This document shows, piece after piece, positions 17,522-27,036 of a stretch of 64,000 bases of DNA. Position 1 is the stretch's first letter; the number at the start of each line of letters is the position of its first letter. The stretch comes from Psychrobacillus vulpis (lineage in GTDB: Bacteria; Bacillota; Bacilli; Bacillales_A; Planococcaceae): the NCBI RefSeq assembly GCF_006861825.1, contig NZ_VDGI01000002.1, forward strand, positions 252,716 through 316,715, in the 5' to 3' direction. The notes below the pieces were generated by a model. That model made no database searches. It was not told the DNA's origin and saw only the letters and a program-made list of their open reading frames with translations. Position numbers and translations under genes: made by a program.

Positions 17522-18616
17522 ATGAAATTTTTGAACATAAAAGGATTTCTACCTAGTATCATAACAATCACAGTCTTGATAGGAATTGGAATTCTAATAA
17601 ATATTAGTCAAAAAAATCAACCACCGATAACTGAACATGAAGTCCGCTCCCAACTTGAGCAAATGTATGATGCAGAAGTTGCTGGTGTTACGATGAAGAA
17701 GGATGTTTACAACGCGGTCATCACGAAAAGTGGAGCAGTCTATTTAGTTGAAATGAATGCTGTTACTGGTGATGTGAATTCCCTTGAACAAACTGATGAA
17801 TTCATTATTGAAAAAACAAGTAATATGCAAGAAGAAACGATTGAGTTTCCATTGGAAGAAACGTTAGCAATTATGGAACAGCCAGTAATCAAAAAAGATG
17901 CTAAAACAGATAACGTCGCGAAAGTAGAAATGGTAAAGCCACCAACGAAAATTGTGATTACCGAGAAACCTAAGAATGACACGACGAAATCAGACGTAGT
18001 TGAAACACCGAAAACTACTGAAAATACTTCGCCGAAAGGTCTCAAATCTGCACAATCAAAAGTTGAAGTGAAACCTTCCGAAGAAAAAGCAGAAAAGCCT
18101 ATTAAAGAAGTGTTAAAAGATGCCATTAAAGAAGTATTAAAGCAAGAAGCCTCTAAAACTGAAGAGACAAAAACAGATGTACCAAAAGAAGAAGTAGCTA
18201 AAACAGAAGTAGCAAAAGTAGAAGTTTCGAAACCTGAAACGGTGAAGGAAGAATCTACAAAACCAGATACTTCTAAAACGGAAGAAACGAAAATTGAGGA
18301 AAAGCAAAATCCGAGTCAATCATTAACAGCACAAACAGAAGAAAAGAAACCAGATGGTGAAGCTAAAAATGAAAAACCTTCGACTACAGTGCTAATTACA
18401 GAAGAACAGGCGATTAAAATTGCTCAACAACAACAAAAAGGAACAGTAGAAACCAGCTCGTTTGTTAAAACAAACGAAGGTGGATATTACTTAATCGTGA
18501 TGAAAATAAGTATGTCGGAGAGCGATTCTAAAGAAAGTAGTAAAGAAAAGAAAGGTAAGGCCACAATACAAGTACATGCAATATCCGGAAAAGTACTTTC
18601 TGTTACTTGGGAATAA
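17522..18616 (+). CDS. Membrane-anchored double PepSY protein with long charged linker
   Basis: 364 aa. One N-terminal membrane helix (about 9-27) places the rest outside. A PepSY domain (about 33-80) contains ITEHEVRSQLEQMYDAEVAG and ends in AVTGDVNSLEQ. A second lies at about 292-363, from LITEEQAIKIAQQQQKGTVE to VHAISGKVLSVTWE. Between them is a roughly 200-residue linker rich in Lys, Glu, Thr and Pro with short repeats such as KTEVAKTEVAKVEVSK. PepSY domains are linked to protease inhibition or signal control at the membrane. It is third in the regulator-kinase operon. The linker is far longer than in YkoI. Confidence 0.85.
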   Translation: MKFLNIKGFLPSIITITVLIGIGILINISQKNQPPITEHEVRSQLEQMYDAEVAGVTMKKDVYNAVITKSGAVYLVEMNAVTGDVNSLEQTDEFIIEKTSNMQEETIEFPLEETLAIMEQPVIKKDAKTDNVAKVEMVKPPTKIVITEKPKNDTTKSDVVETPKTTENTSPKGLKSAQSKVEVKPSEEKAEKPIKEVLKDAIKEVLKQEASKTEETKTDVPKEEVAKTEVAKVEVSKPETVKEESTKPDTSKTEETKIEEKQNPSQSLTAQTEEKKPDGEAKNEKPSTTVLITEEQAIKIAQQQQKGTVETSSFVKTNEGGYYLIVMKISMSESDSKESSKEKKGKATIQVHAISGKVLSVTWE

Positions 18617-18862
18617 AAACTCTCATCAAATTCTAATAAAACTCTATGCGTATTCTCATTTAACTCATTTACTATTAACTTAACAAAATAATAATAACAG
18701 TTGATGAACAAGCTCTGAAGGAAGCGAGTTCAAAAACTAAAGAATAATATAGGGGAATCATTTACTAACGGCGATTAGATAAAACGAAGTGTAAAGAAGG
18801 AAACTTACGGCGTATTAAATATAAAATTATATCCTTGAGCGATAACAAGGAAGGCTAAAAAA

Positions 18863-18902
18863 ACTCATTCTACCCATTCCCCGTAGAATGAGTTTTTTTT
18901 TT
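18863..18902 (+). terminator. Strong terminator downstream of the PepSY gene
   Basis: ACTCATTCTAC (18863-18873) pairs with GTAGAATGAGT (18883-18893), followed by nine T and preceded by A-rich sequence. It is 250 bp beyond the stop codon, so the operon mRNA has a long 3' tail or a separate short RNA ends here. Confidence 0.9.
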
Positions 18903-18960
18903 GCTTAAAAATCAATTAAGACAAAAAACGTATTGATAATGAATGCTCTTTTGTTACATT

Positions 18961-19029
18961 AATGTTACTGGAGTGTTACTGGTGCCAGGCACCAGTAACA
19001 CCAGGCACCAGTAACACTCCAGTAACATT
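18961..19029. repeat. Double REP (BIME-like) with 26-bp perfect inverted arms
   Basis: Positions 18961-18986 and 19004-19029 are exact reverse complements over 26 bp. Each arm contains GTTACTGG twice and ends in GGTGCC. The 17-bp centre carries another GGCACCAGTAACACC segment, so two REP half-units are interleaved. It is the largest palindrome seen in the window. Confidence 0.93.
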
Positions 19030-19068
19030 TTAGTAAAACTCTTTTTCAAACAAATTTGCAAAAAAAAA

Positions 19069-19103
19069 ACTGCGCTGACATTTCTGTTCAGCGCAGTTTT
19101 TTT
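19069..19103. terminator. Terminator of the proline dehydrogenase gene (bidirectional)
   Basis: ACTGCGCTGA (19069-19078) pairs with TCAGCGCAGT (19088-19097), flanked by an A-run and a T-run of seven. Confidence 0.92.
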
Positions 19104-19106
19104 GTA

Positions 19107-20087
19107 TTATTTTCTGTTTTTGTTTCTTTTTGTTAGTCTTCCAAGTGCAAATGCTCCAGCAGCAATACCAATTAAAGTATTTGTGTTTTTATTGAACACT
19201 TGTTTTACAACAAGGTTCATGTTTTGTGGACGCTCTGCTAGACGACGCATGAAGTAACCGTACCAGTCATTACCAAATGGTACATACGTACAGAAGTTGT
19301 AACCTTCTTTAGCAAGTTGAAGCTGCATGTCTGTGCGGAATCCGTAAAGCATTTGGAATTCGAATTTGTCATTTGGAATATTGTTGTCTTTAATGAATTG
19401 CTTCACATGGTTAATAACGTTGTGATCATGTGTTGCGATTGAAGTGAATTTACCGTTAAGTAAATGCCATTCAATTAATTCCACGTAGTTTTTGTCGATT
19501 TCTTCTTTTGATTGGTAAGCGTATTCTTCTGGCTCTTTGTATGCACCTTTAACGATACGAAGACGGAAGTTTTTATACTTTTGAATGTCTTCTTCTGCAC
19601 GATAGAAATATGCTTGAATTACTGTTCCAACATTGTCATACTCTTTGGAAAGTTCGTCCAAAATATCAAAAGAAGGCTGCAAGTGTTTGTTTGATTCCAT
19701 ATCAATGTTGATGAATGTACCATATTTATTTGCAAGTGCTACGATTTCTTTTAAGTTTTCAAATGCAAAATCATAGTCGATATCTAAACCAAGTTGTGAT
19801 GGTTTTAATGAGATATGAGCATCTACTTGGTGTTCCTCAATTGCCTCAATTACAGCAATAATTTGATCTTTTGCCTCTAAAGCTTCTGCTTTTTCGTAAA
19901 CAAATTCACCTAAATTATCAACTGTACATGAGATACCCACTGCATTAAGTTTTTTAATGCTTTCAATTGTTTCTGCAATATTTGTACCAGCAACTACATG
20001 CTGTGCTCCCATTTTTAAACCATATTTTTTTGCTGCTCCATTTAATATTTGATTTTCAGATAAAGCCATAAAAATATCTTTTAACAT
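19107..20087 (-). CDS. Proline dehydrogenase, monofunctional
   Basis: 326 aa flavoenzyme oxidising proline to pyrroline-5-carboxylate, membrane-associated. Conserved segments are VDAHISLKPSQLGLD, FINIDMESNKHLQ, RIVKGAYKEPEEYAYQ, FEFQMLYGFRTDMQ and the substrate-binding helix GYFMRRLAERPQN. The length fits the single-domain Bacillus type (PutB/FadM). Start ATG 20087 has GGGAG upstream. It is monocistronic; the P5C dehydrogenase partner is not in this window. Confidence 0.94.
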   Translation of the reverse strand: MLKDIFMALSENQILNGAAKKYGLKMGAQHVVAGTNIAETIESIKKLNAVGISCTVDNLGEFVYEKAEALEAKDQIIAVIEAIEEHQVDAHISLKPSQLGLDIDYDFAFENLKEIVALANKYGTFINIDMESNKHLQPSFDILDELSKEYDNVGTVIQAYFYRAEEDIQKYKNFRLRIVKGAYKEPEEYAYQSKEEIDKNYVELIEWHLLNGKFTSIATHDHNVINHVKQFIKDNNIPNDKFEFQMLYGFRTDMQLQLAKEGYNFCTYVPFGNDWYGYFMRRLAERPQNMNLVVKQVFNKNTNTLIGIAAGAFALGRLTKRNKNRK

Positions 20088-20242
20088 AGTGATGCTCCCA
20101 TCTCTGTTTTGATGCTTTATTATACCACATATTCTTAGAAGTAATCATCAAAATAGGACAGAAAATGTCATATTAAATTAGTTATGCTGAACAGACAGAT
20201 TTTTGTCAAATTAGCGAATTTGCTAAATAATCTATATAGTTA

Positions 20243-20281
20243 TTTACAAGAAATTAACTTAGAATTATCCGAATATTTACT
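20243..20281 (+). promoter_or_regulatory. Pho box: four hexamers at exact 11-bp spacing
   Basis: TTTACA (20243), TTAACT (20254), TTATCC (20265) and TTTACT (20276) are each separated by 5 bp. The B. subtilis PhoP site is a run of TTNACA-like hexamers with this period, so phosphate-starvation activation of the downstream 5'-nucleotidase is strongly suggested. Confidence 0.75.
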
Positions 20282-20377
20282 TGCGAAATAATGGAAAATA
20301 AGTTAATTTTAAATAAGTGAGTAATTATGAATCTTTTAATAGAATTAATTATTCAAACTTCACTCAGGAGGTAGGAT

Positions 20378-22693
20378 ATGAAGAATAGTAAGATCAAAAA
20401 GTCAGCAGTTGCTGCGGTAATTGCAACATCATTATTTTCGGCGACAAGTGTTTCTTTCGCAAATAGTTCGCTACAAGAGGTAGTAGACAACGCAAGAAAA
20501 GACATTAAAAGTGCATCTTATTCATACGTAGTTCCTGCACAGTCTGGAAAACTAGCTGCAAGTGCTGATTTATACGCAGTACTAAATACAGCTAAAGCTA
20601 ATTATCAAAAAGCAAAAGATGCAATTATTAAATCAGATGCAAAAAACAAAGATACTTTACTCAAAAATTTAGATGAGTTATATAATGAGCGCGTAACAAA
20701 AGGAATTATTCCTTATATCGATGCATACAACTATGCAGATAAATACTTAGATCCAATCATGAAAGAAATTGCTCAAGCGGAATCAAATAAAGACTGGGCA
20801 AAAATAGAGAAAGCTTATCATAAGCTTTCAGTACAACTAAAAACAAGAACAGCAATTCTTTATCGTTTTACTGGGAAAGATGCTCGTGAACTTTTGTTAA
20901 AACAATATAAAGAGCCTGCAAATCAAAAAAGAGATGCTCTAATGGTTCCAGTTACTGTTTATATGAAGGCTACTCAAGCCGAAGCACTTTTTGCAGCAGG
21001 AAAAAATGAAGAAGCAACAAAAGTAGTAGATTCAATTAAACCACTACTTGATAGACTTCCAAGTGAAAAAACACTTCCTGCGGTAAAAGAATTATTAGCA
21101 TTAGTAGAAAAAGTTACTGCTAAAGTAGACCCTGGATTTACACTTTCACTTATGCATGTCAATGATACACATGCAAGAACAGAACAAGCACCAAAGCGTC
21201 TAACGGCTATTAAAGAAGTAAGAGCTGAAAAACCATCTGCATTATTAATTGATGCAGGGGATGTATTCTCTGGTACATTGTACTTCAATGAATACAAAGG
21301 ACAAGCAGATGTAGAATTAATGAATTTAATGAATTATGATGTCATGACATTTGGTAACCATGAGTTTGATCTTGGTTCAAGCCCAGAAGGTCATAAAGCA
21401 TTGAAAGAATTCATTGAAAAATCTAAATTCCCATTTGTTAGCTCAAATGGTGATTTTTCAAAAGATGCCAACCTTAAAGGGTTATTTAACGTAAATGTTT
21501 CAACTGATCCAAAGGATGGTCAAATTTATAGCGGAATTATTAAAGAGGTAGATGGACAAAAAATTGGTTTATTCGGTCTCACAACAGCTGAAACAACAGA
21601 CATTTCTAGTCCAAAGGATGTTACTTTTACAGATTATATTAAAGCAGCTCAAACAATGGTAGACGAGTTTAAAAAACAAGGTGTCAATAAAGTAGTTGCT
21701 GTAACTCATATTGGTTATGATGATAATCCTGCTTACGATAATGATTTATTATTAGCAGCTGCGGTTAGCGGTATTGACGTAATCGTAGGTGGTCACAGCC
21801 ATACGAAATTAGAAAAACCAGTTGTAGTTAACAAAGACAAACAAGGAAAAGAAAAAGATCCAACAATTATCGTACAAGCATCTCAATATAGTGAGTTCTT
21901 AGGTACGGTAGATGTCAATTTTGATAAAGACGGTAAAGTGATAGGGCATGCTGGAAAGTTGATCCCGATTAAAGATCAAAAGGAAGATCCAGCAGCTGCT
22001 GAACTTCTTAAGAAATATTCAGAAAAAATAAAAGAAATTAATAATAAAGAAATTGGAGTTGTAGCAGAAACCGCACTTGAAACACCTCGTACAGACGGTG
22101 ATGATACAAAACCAAGCGTACGTAAAAATGAAACTGCACTAGGTAATATTATTACTGATGGAATGCTAGCAAAAGCTAAAACGTATAATGATAAAGTTAT
22201 AATGTCATTACAAAACGGTGGAGGGATTCGTGCTGCAATTGATGCTGGTCCAATTACTGTAGGTGAGGTTATTACTGTACTTCCATTCGGTAATACATTA
22301 GCAACAATGGAAATCACAGGTGCAGAGTTAAAATCAGCTTTTGAAATCAGCTTCAAATCATACCCAGGAGAGAATGGTGGTTTCTTACACGTTTCTGGGG
22401 CAAAAGTGGAATTCGATTCTTCACAACCTGCTGGTAAACGTGTAGTTTCTATTAAATATAAAGCTGCAGATGGTAGCTTTGTAGACATTAAAGATAATGA
22501 AAAATATGTAGTAGCAACAAATGCATTCACAGCAAAAGGTGGGGATGGCTACGATGTATTTGAAAAAATCTATAAAGAGGGCCGAGTTACTGATTTAGGA
22601 CTTTCTGATTGGGAGAACCTTGAAGAACAGCTAAAAACATTAAAAACTGTTAATAATAAAGTTGAAGGTCGAATTGTAGACGTGAAAAAATAA
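20378..22693 (+). CDS. Wall-bound 5'-nucleotidase with SbsC-like N-terminal domain
   Basis: 771 aa exported enzyme. The signal peptide is about residues 1-28 (ATSVSFA). Residues 30-250 are helical and resemble the wall-polymer-binding N-terminus of S-layer protein SbsC, as does the protein at 37407. The metallophosphatase domain has LMHVNDTHAR, LLIDAGDVFSGT, MTFGNHEFDLG, VTHIGYDDN and IVGGHSHTKLE. The C-terminal 5'-nucleotidase domain includes MSLQNGGGIRAAID and TNAFTAKGGDGYDVF. It should release phosphate from extracellular nucleotides. The ATG follows AGGAGGTAGG and a Pho box lies upstream. Confidence 0.93.
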   Translation: MKNSKIKKSAVAAVIATSLFSATSVSFANSSLQEVVDNARKDIKSASYSYVVPAQSGKLAASADLYAVLNTAKANYQKAKDAIIKSDAKNKDTLLKNLDELYNERVTKGIIPYIDAYNYADKYLDPIMKEIAQAESNKDWAKIEKAYHKLSVQLKTRTAILYRFTGKDARELLLKQYKEPANQKRDALMVPVTVYMKATQAEALFAAGKNEEATKVVDSIKPLLDRLPSEKTLPAVKELLALVEKVTAKVDPGFTLSLMHVNDTHARTEQAPKRLTAIKEVRAEKPSALLIDAGDVFSGTLYFNEYKGQADVELMNLMNYDVMTFGNHEFDLGSSPEGHKALKEFIEKSKFPFVSSNGDFSKDANLKGLFNVNVSTDPKDGQIYSGIIKEVDGQKIGLFGLTTAETTDISSPKDVTFTDYIKAAQTMVDEFKKQGVNKVVAVTHIGYDDNPAYDNDLLLAAAVSGIDVIVGGHSHTKLEKPVVVNKDKQGKEKDPTIIVQASQYSEFLGTVDVNFDKDGKVIGHAGKLIPIKDQKEDPAAAELLKKYSEKIKEINNKEIGVVAETALETPRTDGDDTKPSVRKNETALGNIITDGMLAKAKTYNDKVIMSLQNGGGIRAAIDAGPITVGEVITVLPFGNTLATMEITGAELKSAFEISFKSYPGENGGFLHVSGAKVEFDSSQPAGKRVVSIKYKAADGSFVDIKDNEKYVVATNAFTAKGGDGYDVFEKIYKEGRVTDLGLSDWENLEEQLKTLKTVNNKVEGRIVDVKK

Positions 22694-22704
22694 TATATTA
22701 ATAG

Positions 22705-22745
22705 AGGTCTTTTCACTATATTCATAGTGGGAGGGCTTTTATTTT
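22705..22745 (+). terminator. Terminator after the 5'-nucleotidase gene
   Basis: CACTAT/ATAGTG core (about 22714-22729), extended outward by GU and GC pairs to AGGTCTTTT/GGGAGGGCTTTT, followed by T-rich sequence. Confidence 0.7.
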
Positions 22746-22850
22746 GTATTTTCATAAAATCTAGTGCCAGTCATAGGCACTTCCATTGTACTTATTTAGC
22801 ACAAGTGAAAGAAACTAAAAACAAAATAGACAACCTTTAATCTGAAAATA

Positions 22851-22884
22851 AAAAGTGGTTCAGATTTTACTCTGAGCCACTTTT
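22851..22884. terminator. Terminator of the ykvI-racemase operon
   Basis: AAAAGTGGTTCAGA (22851-22864) and TCTGAGCCACTTTT (22871-22884) form a 14-bp stem with one mismatch-tolerant pair and a T-rich end on both strands. Confidence 0.88.
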
Positions 22885-22887
22885 ACT

Positions 22888-23949
22888 TTAAGAAACTTGC
22901 GTTGACCTTTTTCCTCGCACAAACCATGAATAGATGATGGCAGCAATAAGGGTAAATCCTAGATAACCCATCAGTGGATAAACTGTCCCGACAAGATTTA
23001 CGAAACCTACAAAACTTGCACCAAATGCTAATATTCCAAATAATACAGTAAAAACTTTAAACGAAGGCTGCGTTGGTTTCACTACACGTGCAGAAAATGC
23101 ATATAGCATTGCAACTGCTGTGTTATAAATCATACCTATTAGAATAATCGCCATAAAAACACTGACAATCGGATGCATGCCATTTGCTAATGTAATCATA
23201 GGCATCGCTACATCTGCGATACTATCAATCTGAGTTAACAATGAAAAGTTTATTAATAATATTAACAAACCTAACCCAAGTCCACCGATTATTCCGCCCC
23301 AAGCAGCTACTTTCTTGTCTTTAATCGTCCCTCCCATAACAGTAATCATAGCAGCACCCGCTGCAATATTATAAGATACGTATAATAGGGAACCCATAAT
23401 CCAGTTAGAAGCAGCAGGTGATGTTTTTGCAATGGCAGCATCCATATGAATCGATAATGGGTCAAAATGAATAAAAGAATAACCTGCTATAACAAGAACA
23501 ATTACTAGTAAAAAAGGAGTAACCGCACTAATTAAACCGATTACTTTTTTAATATTTAAAGTTACAGATAAAATAGTAAGGATAGCCATTAAGAGACTTC
23601 CTAATAGCATAGGTAATCCAAATTGCTCTTCGAAGATTGCTCCTGATCCAGAGAACATGACAACTGTTACACCAAATAAGAAAAAAGTGATGATAAAATC
23701 TACAAACATGCCTAAATATCGACCACAAATATGATAAATCACATCTTTATGTGAAGTCGTTTGCAAACGACTTCCAAGTTGTACTAGATTCATCCCAAGA
23801 AAGGCGAAAAGTAGAGAAGCAACAATTGAGCCTGCTATACCTACGTAACCAAAACTTGAGAAAAATTGAAGTATTTCTTGACCAGATGCAAAGCCTGCTC
23901 CTACAATGACACCGATAAATGCAGAGCCTATTTGTAAGCTTTTCTTCAT
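22888..23949 (-). CDS. ykvI: YkvI-family membrane protein, putative amino-acid permease
   Basis: 353 aa, about ten membrane helices. The N-terminus SLQIGSAFIGVIVGAGFASG is the YkvI hallmark and resembles the first helix break of APC/LeuT-fold transporters. A transport role is inferred. It is the last gene of the operon encoding a racemase, GNAT and M20 hydrolase, 12 bases after the racemase gene, which makes amino-acid uptake (perhaps D-amino acids) a reasonable guess. Start ATG 23949 has AAGGAG upstream. Confidence 0.85.
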   Translation of the reverse strand: MKKSLQIGSAFIGVIVGAGFASGQEILQFFSSFGYVGIAGSIVASLLFAFLGMNLVQLGSRLQTTSHKDVIYHICGRYLGMFVDFIITFFLFGVTVVMFSGSGAIFEEQFGLPMLLGSLLMAILTILSVTLNIKKVIGLISAVTPFLLVIVLVIAGYSFIHFDPLSIHMDAAIAKTSPAASNWIMGSLLYVSYNIAAGAAMITVMGGTIKDKKVAAWGGIIGGLGLGLLILLINFSLLTQIDSIADVAMPMITLANGMHPIVSVFMAIILIGMIYNTAVAMLYAFSARVVKPTQPSFKVFTVLFGILAFGASFVGFVNLVGTVYPLMGYLGFTLIAAIIYSWFVRGKRSTQVS

Positions 23950-23961
23950 AAGGGTAACTCC

Positions 23962-25077
23962 TTAGTCATTAGATTTAAATTGGAATTGTTCCGTTGTATA
24001 TCGATTCATTACCTCCATGTTTGGCTCGTATCCGATTCCATACGCAGAAGGGACAGTAATATAACCGTCTTCTGCTACAACTTCAGGAGTAATAACATCT
24101 TCTTCCCAGTAACGAGAAGAACTAGCTGTATCTCCAGGTAATATAAAGTTAGGCAGTGTCGTTAGTGCAACGTTATGGGCACGTCCAATCCCGGACTCAA
24201 GCATTCCACCGCACCAAACAGGTAAGCCTTTTTCCATGCAAAAATCATGAATCTTTTTCGCTTCTGTTAAACCGCCAACACGACCAATTTTAATGTTAAT
24301 TATTCTAGTACTACCAAGTTCGAAGGCTTTGCGAGCATCTTCTAAAGAATGAATACTTTCGTCTAAGCAAATTGGTGTTTTTATTTCTTTTTGTAGTTTA
24401 GCGTGATCAATAATGTCATCGGAAGCTAAAGGCTGTTCAATCATCATTAAGTCAAATTCATCCAATTGTTTTAATAAATCTACATCGTCTAATGTATAAG
24501 CAGAGTTCGCATCTGCCATAAGTGGAACTTGCGGAAATGCTTCTCTCAGTGCACGAATAACATCTATATCAAATCCTGGTTTAATTTTTACTTTCATTCG
24601 TTTATATCCTTCAGCAATATACCCTCGAACAAGTTCAATAAGATCAGCAGAACTTTTTTGAATGCCGATACTAATTCCAACTTCAATTTTTTCTGCAGTG
24701 CCACCAAGTGCTTCTGCAAGCGTTAATTTATTCCGTTTTGCATATAAATCCCATATAGCTCCTTCAACAGTTGCTTTAGCCATATTATTTTTGCGAAGAG
24801 GAGAGAAAAGTTCATTCACTTCGTCTGGATGATTGATTTCTTTATCCAAAACAAGCGGAATTAAAAAATCTCTAATCATATGTAAATTGGTTTCCATAGT
24901 TTCTTCGTTATACCAAGGAGAGTGAAATGCAGTAGATTCTCCCCAACCTGTATTTCCTAGTTCATCAGTTGCTTCTAATAAAAGAAATTCTTTATCTTGG
25001 AAAGAGCCGAAACTCGTTGCGAAAGGTGATTTCATCGTCATTTTCATTTTGCGGATATTTATTTCTTTGATTATCAT
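23962..25077 (-). CDS. N-succinylamino-acid racemase / o-succinylbenzoate synthase-like enolase
   Basis: 371 aa muconate-lactonising subgroup enolase. All acid-base and metal residues are present: KVK at 162-164, D189 (MADAN), E214 (MMIEQPL), D239 (CLDES) and K263 ([10 protein letters not shown]). This pattern matches NSAR/OSBS enzymes. No men genes are nearby, and the neighbours encode a GNAT and an M20 hydrolase, so N-succinyl amino acid racemisation is the more likely job. Start ATG 25077 has AAAGGAG upstream; the gene follows the GNAT gene after 13 bases. Confidence 0.9.
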   Translation of the reverse strand: MIIKEINIRKMKMTMKSPFATSFGSFQDKEFLLLEATDELGNTGWGESTAFHSPWYNEETMETNLHMIRDFLIPLVLDKEINHPDEVNELFSPLRKNNMAKATVEGAIWDLYAKRNKLTLAEALGGTAEKIEVGISIGIQKSSADLIELVRGYIAEGYKRMKVKIKPGFDIDVIRALREAFPQVPLMADANSAYTLDDVDLLKQLDEFDLMMIEQPLASDDIIDHAKLQKEIKTPICLDESIHSLEDARKAFELGSTRIINIKIGRVGGLTEAKKIHDFCMEKGLPVWCGGMLESGIGRAHNVALTTLPNFILPGDTASSSRYWEEDVITPEVVAEDGYITVPSAYGIGYEPNMEVMNRYTTEQFQFKSND

Positions 25078-25090
25078 GTGATAACTCCTT

Positions 25091-25912
25091 TTAATATAGT
25101 GGTATGGTAGATTTTTTTACAAATTGATAATAGTTTACTGGTTCGTCCGTTTTTCTAGCAGCTACGAGTGCATATCCTTCTCTGAATAGTTTTTGCATTA
25201 TTTTTCTAACTTGTAACCTCCATTTTAATGCAAGTTCAGGATTGGTTGATTTCATTTCTTGAATATGCTGAGGGATAGGTACTTCATAACCTTCTAGTGT
25301 TGGCTCAAATAAGTAAGGTTCGATTAATACTGGATGATCATGCTCAGAAATAGTGATTTGAAAAGGCTCTTCAAATATCGATATGTTCGGCATCCATTTA
25401 TCCATCACTCTTTTACTTGTAATTCGCCATTCAATTTGTAATCGATCGGTTGGTAAGCCGGCGTTAAGACCGCCTTCCATTTCACCGTAACAATTTTCAA
25501 TGTATGTGTCGACTATTCCATATAATTTCGATACGTTTAAGTACGCATTTCGGGTTTCTAATGGATCGAATGTCCAAGTAATTAATTTATAACCCATTTC
25601 TTTTGCAATTTTAAGTTGTTCTTCTTTTAATTGCTTCCCGATTCCTCTCAGTTGATAATCTGGATGAATGCCAAGCATGTGCGAACATAAATATACCTCA
25701 TTGTTATAGAACCCAGGAAAGCTATAAGAAAACCCTATTAATTTTTCTCCGATAAATGCACCTATCATAAGCCCTCCATTTTTTACAGCTGTAAGTGTTT
25801 GATGGGTTGGTATGGAGCCAATTCCCCAAATAAGCTCTTCCAATTGTTGGACAAGGCGCATTTCTTCCGTTGTTTTTAATATTTGAATATTTATTTGACT
25901 CATTTGTTTCAC
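25091..25912 (-). CDS. GNAT acyltransferase, probable D-amino-acid N-succinyltransferase
   Basis: 273 aa. The acyl-CoA-binding motif is in [20 protein letters not shown], followed by [20 protein letters not shown], a signature of a distinct predicted GNAT group. The C-terminal 120 residues lie outside the GNAT core. In Geobacillus a homologous gene set was described in which a GNAT succinylates D-amino acids before racemisation and hydrolysis; assignment here rests on that operon pattern. Its ATG overlaps the M20 stop (ATGA), so translation is coupled. Confidence 0.78.
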   Translation of the reverse strand: MKQMSQINIQILKTTEEMRLVQQLEELIWGIGSIPTHQTLTAVKNGGLMIGAFIGEKLIGFSYSFPGFYNNEVYLCSHMLGIHPDYQLRGIGKQLKEEQLKIAKEMGYKLITWTFDPLETRNAYLNVSKLYGIVDTYIENCYGEMEGGLNAGLPTDRLQIEWRITSKRVMDKWMPNISIFEEPFQITISEHDHPVLIEPYLFEPTLEGYEVPIPQHIQEMKSTNPELALKWRLQVRKIMQKLFREGYALVAARKTDEPVNYYQFVKKSTIPLY

Positions 25913-27036
25913 TTCCTTTTTTGGAAAGTACCAATGACTGTACGTGCAAGAATTTCCGTACCGGTCAACATACTTTCATGATTAAAAGTCATATCTGGAT
26001 GATGTAAGCCGGGTGCCAAATCACACCCAAGTCCTAACATTGTTGCTTTTATGGAAGGTCTTTTTAAAGTGTAAAAATGAAAATCCTCTCCGCCTGGTGT
26101 AATAATAGGGGCTATGTAATAATCTTTTCCAATAGTATCAATTATTGCTTTTTTCATGATTTCCACTGCTGACGAATCTACCTCAGCCGCTGCAATTTCC
26201 GTTTCAATATGAAAATCTATTACTATGCTATTTAAGCTTGCAACAGATTGAATAGCATGCTCTACTTTAGAAATTAATTCATTCATAGATGCATTTGATT
26301 GCGCTCGTATGTCGATACTGAACTCAGCATTTCCGGGAATTATATTCGCAGATTCGCCACCAGCTTGGAACCTAGTAAGCTTAGCGGAATAAGACATCAT
26401 TGGATCTAGATATATTGCTTGAATTGCTTGCACAATTTGTGCACCTATTTCGATAGCATTTTTCCCTAGATGAGGTCTTGCACCGTGGGCCTCCACTCCA
26501 TGAATTTTGCCACTTACTAGTTTTGCTGCGCCATGTATGATAGCAGGTGCTGCATAACCATCTTGAAGTTCCTGAATTGGTCTAAGGTGAACTCCATATA
26601 AATAGTCAATATCATCTACTAATCCTTTACTTATGAAAGAAAGTGCTCCTGTACCTTTTTCTTCTGCTGGTTGAAACAAAACTTTTAAAGTTCCTTGATG
26701 TGGAACGCCAAGTTTTTTTAATAAAAGGAGTGCCCCTAATACCATAGTCATATGGGCATCATGACCACAAGAATGATTGGCTCTAAATTCACCATCCACT
26801 TCCTGCCAAAGAGCATCCATATCTGTTCGAAGACCAACACAAGGCTTTCCACTTCCAATTGTTACAATAAGACCAGTAGAGTCATCAAATGTCGATACGT
26901 TAAATCCTTGATTTAATAAAATTTTTTTTATATAGTTTGTTGTTTCAATTTCTTTCCAGCTGATTTCTGGATGAGTATGTAGATACTTAAAAACTGCTTC
27001 CACAATAGGTTTTATTTCGGATATTTCCTTTTTCAT
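25909..27036 (-). CDS. M20 amidohydrolase, probable N-succinyl-L-amino-acid hydrolase
   Basis: 375 aa metal-dependent deacylase of the amidohydrolase/aminoacylase group. Metal ligands are visible in HSCGHDAHMTMVLGA, QPAEEKGTGA and the C-terminal GLHHPDMTFNHE; the N-terminus has HTHPEISWKEIET. A dimerisation domain lies between. With the adjacent racemase and GNAT it would release the L-amino acid from its N-succinyl form. Start and stop overlap the flanking genes by four bases on both sides. Confidence 0.85.
   Translation of the reverse strand: MKKEISEIKPIVEAVFKYLHTHPEISWKEIETTNYIKKILLNQGFNVSTFDDSTGLIVTIGSGKPCVGLRTDMDALWQEVDGEFRANHSCGHDAHMTMVLGALLLLKKLGVPHQGTLKVLFQPAEEKGTGALSFISKGLVDDIDYLYGVHLRPIQELQDGYAAPAIIHGAAKLVSGKIHGVEAHGARPHLGKNAIEIGAQIVQAIQAIYLDPMMSYSAKLTRFQAGGESANIIPGNAEFSIDIRAQSNASMNELISKVEHAIQSVASLNSIVIDFHIETEIAAAEVDSSAVEIMKKAIIDTIGKDYYIAPIITPGGEDFHFYTLKRPSIKATMLGLGCDLAPGLHHPDMTFNHESMLTGTEILARTVIGTFQKRK

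Larger units (their letters stand above)
18617..19106. other. Intergenic region with two terminators and a double REP
   Basis: 490 bp. The first 230 bp after the PepSY gene hold no credible gene or recognised riboswitch. A terminator at 18863-18900, the large REP structure at 18961-19029 and a second terminator at 19069-19103 follow. Confidence 0.7.

Noticed and set aside
17740-18126. 128-codon minus-strand frame opposite the PepSY protein
   Set aside because: Shadow of the Lys/Glu-rich linker (AAA/GAA codons give Phe/Ser on the other strand); no ribosome binding site.
18617-18862. Possible riboswitch or small RNA before the terminator at 18863
   Set aside because: I could not match any known riboswitch consensus and found no convincing long stem; only the terminator is supported.
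21976-22530. 184-codon open frame antisense to the 5'-nucleotidase gene
   Set aside because: It mirrors a strongly conserved coding region, has no ribosome binding site and its product has no recognisable domain; it arises from third-position composition of the sense gene.
22763-22781. AGTGCC and GGCACT inverted repeat resembling a REP remnant
   Set aside because: Only six-base arms with a seven-base spacer and no GGTGCCAGG core; chance is adequate explanation.
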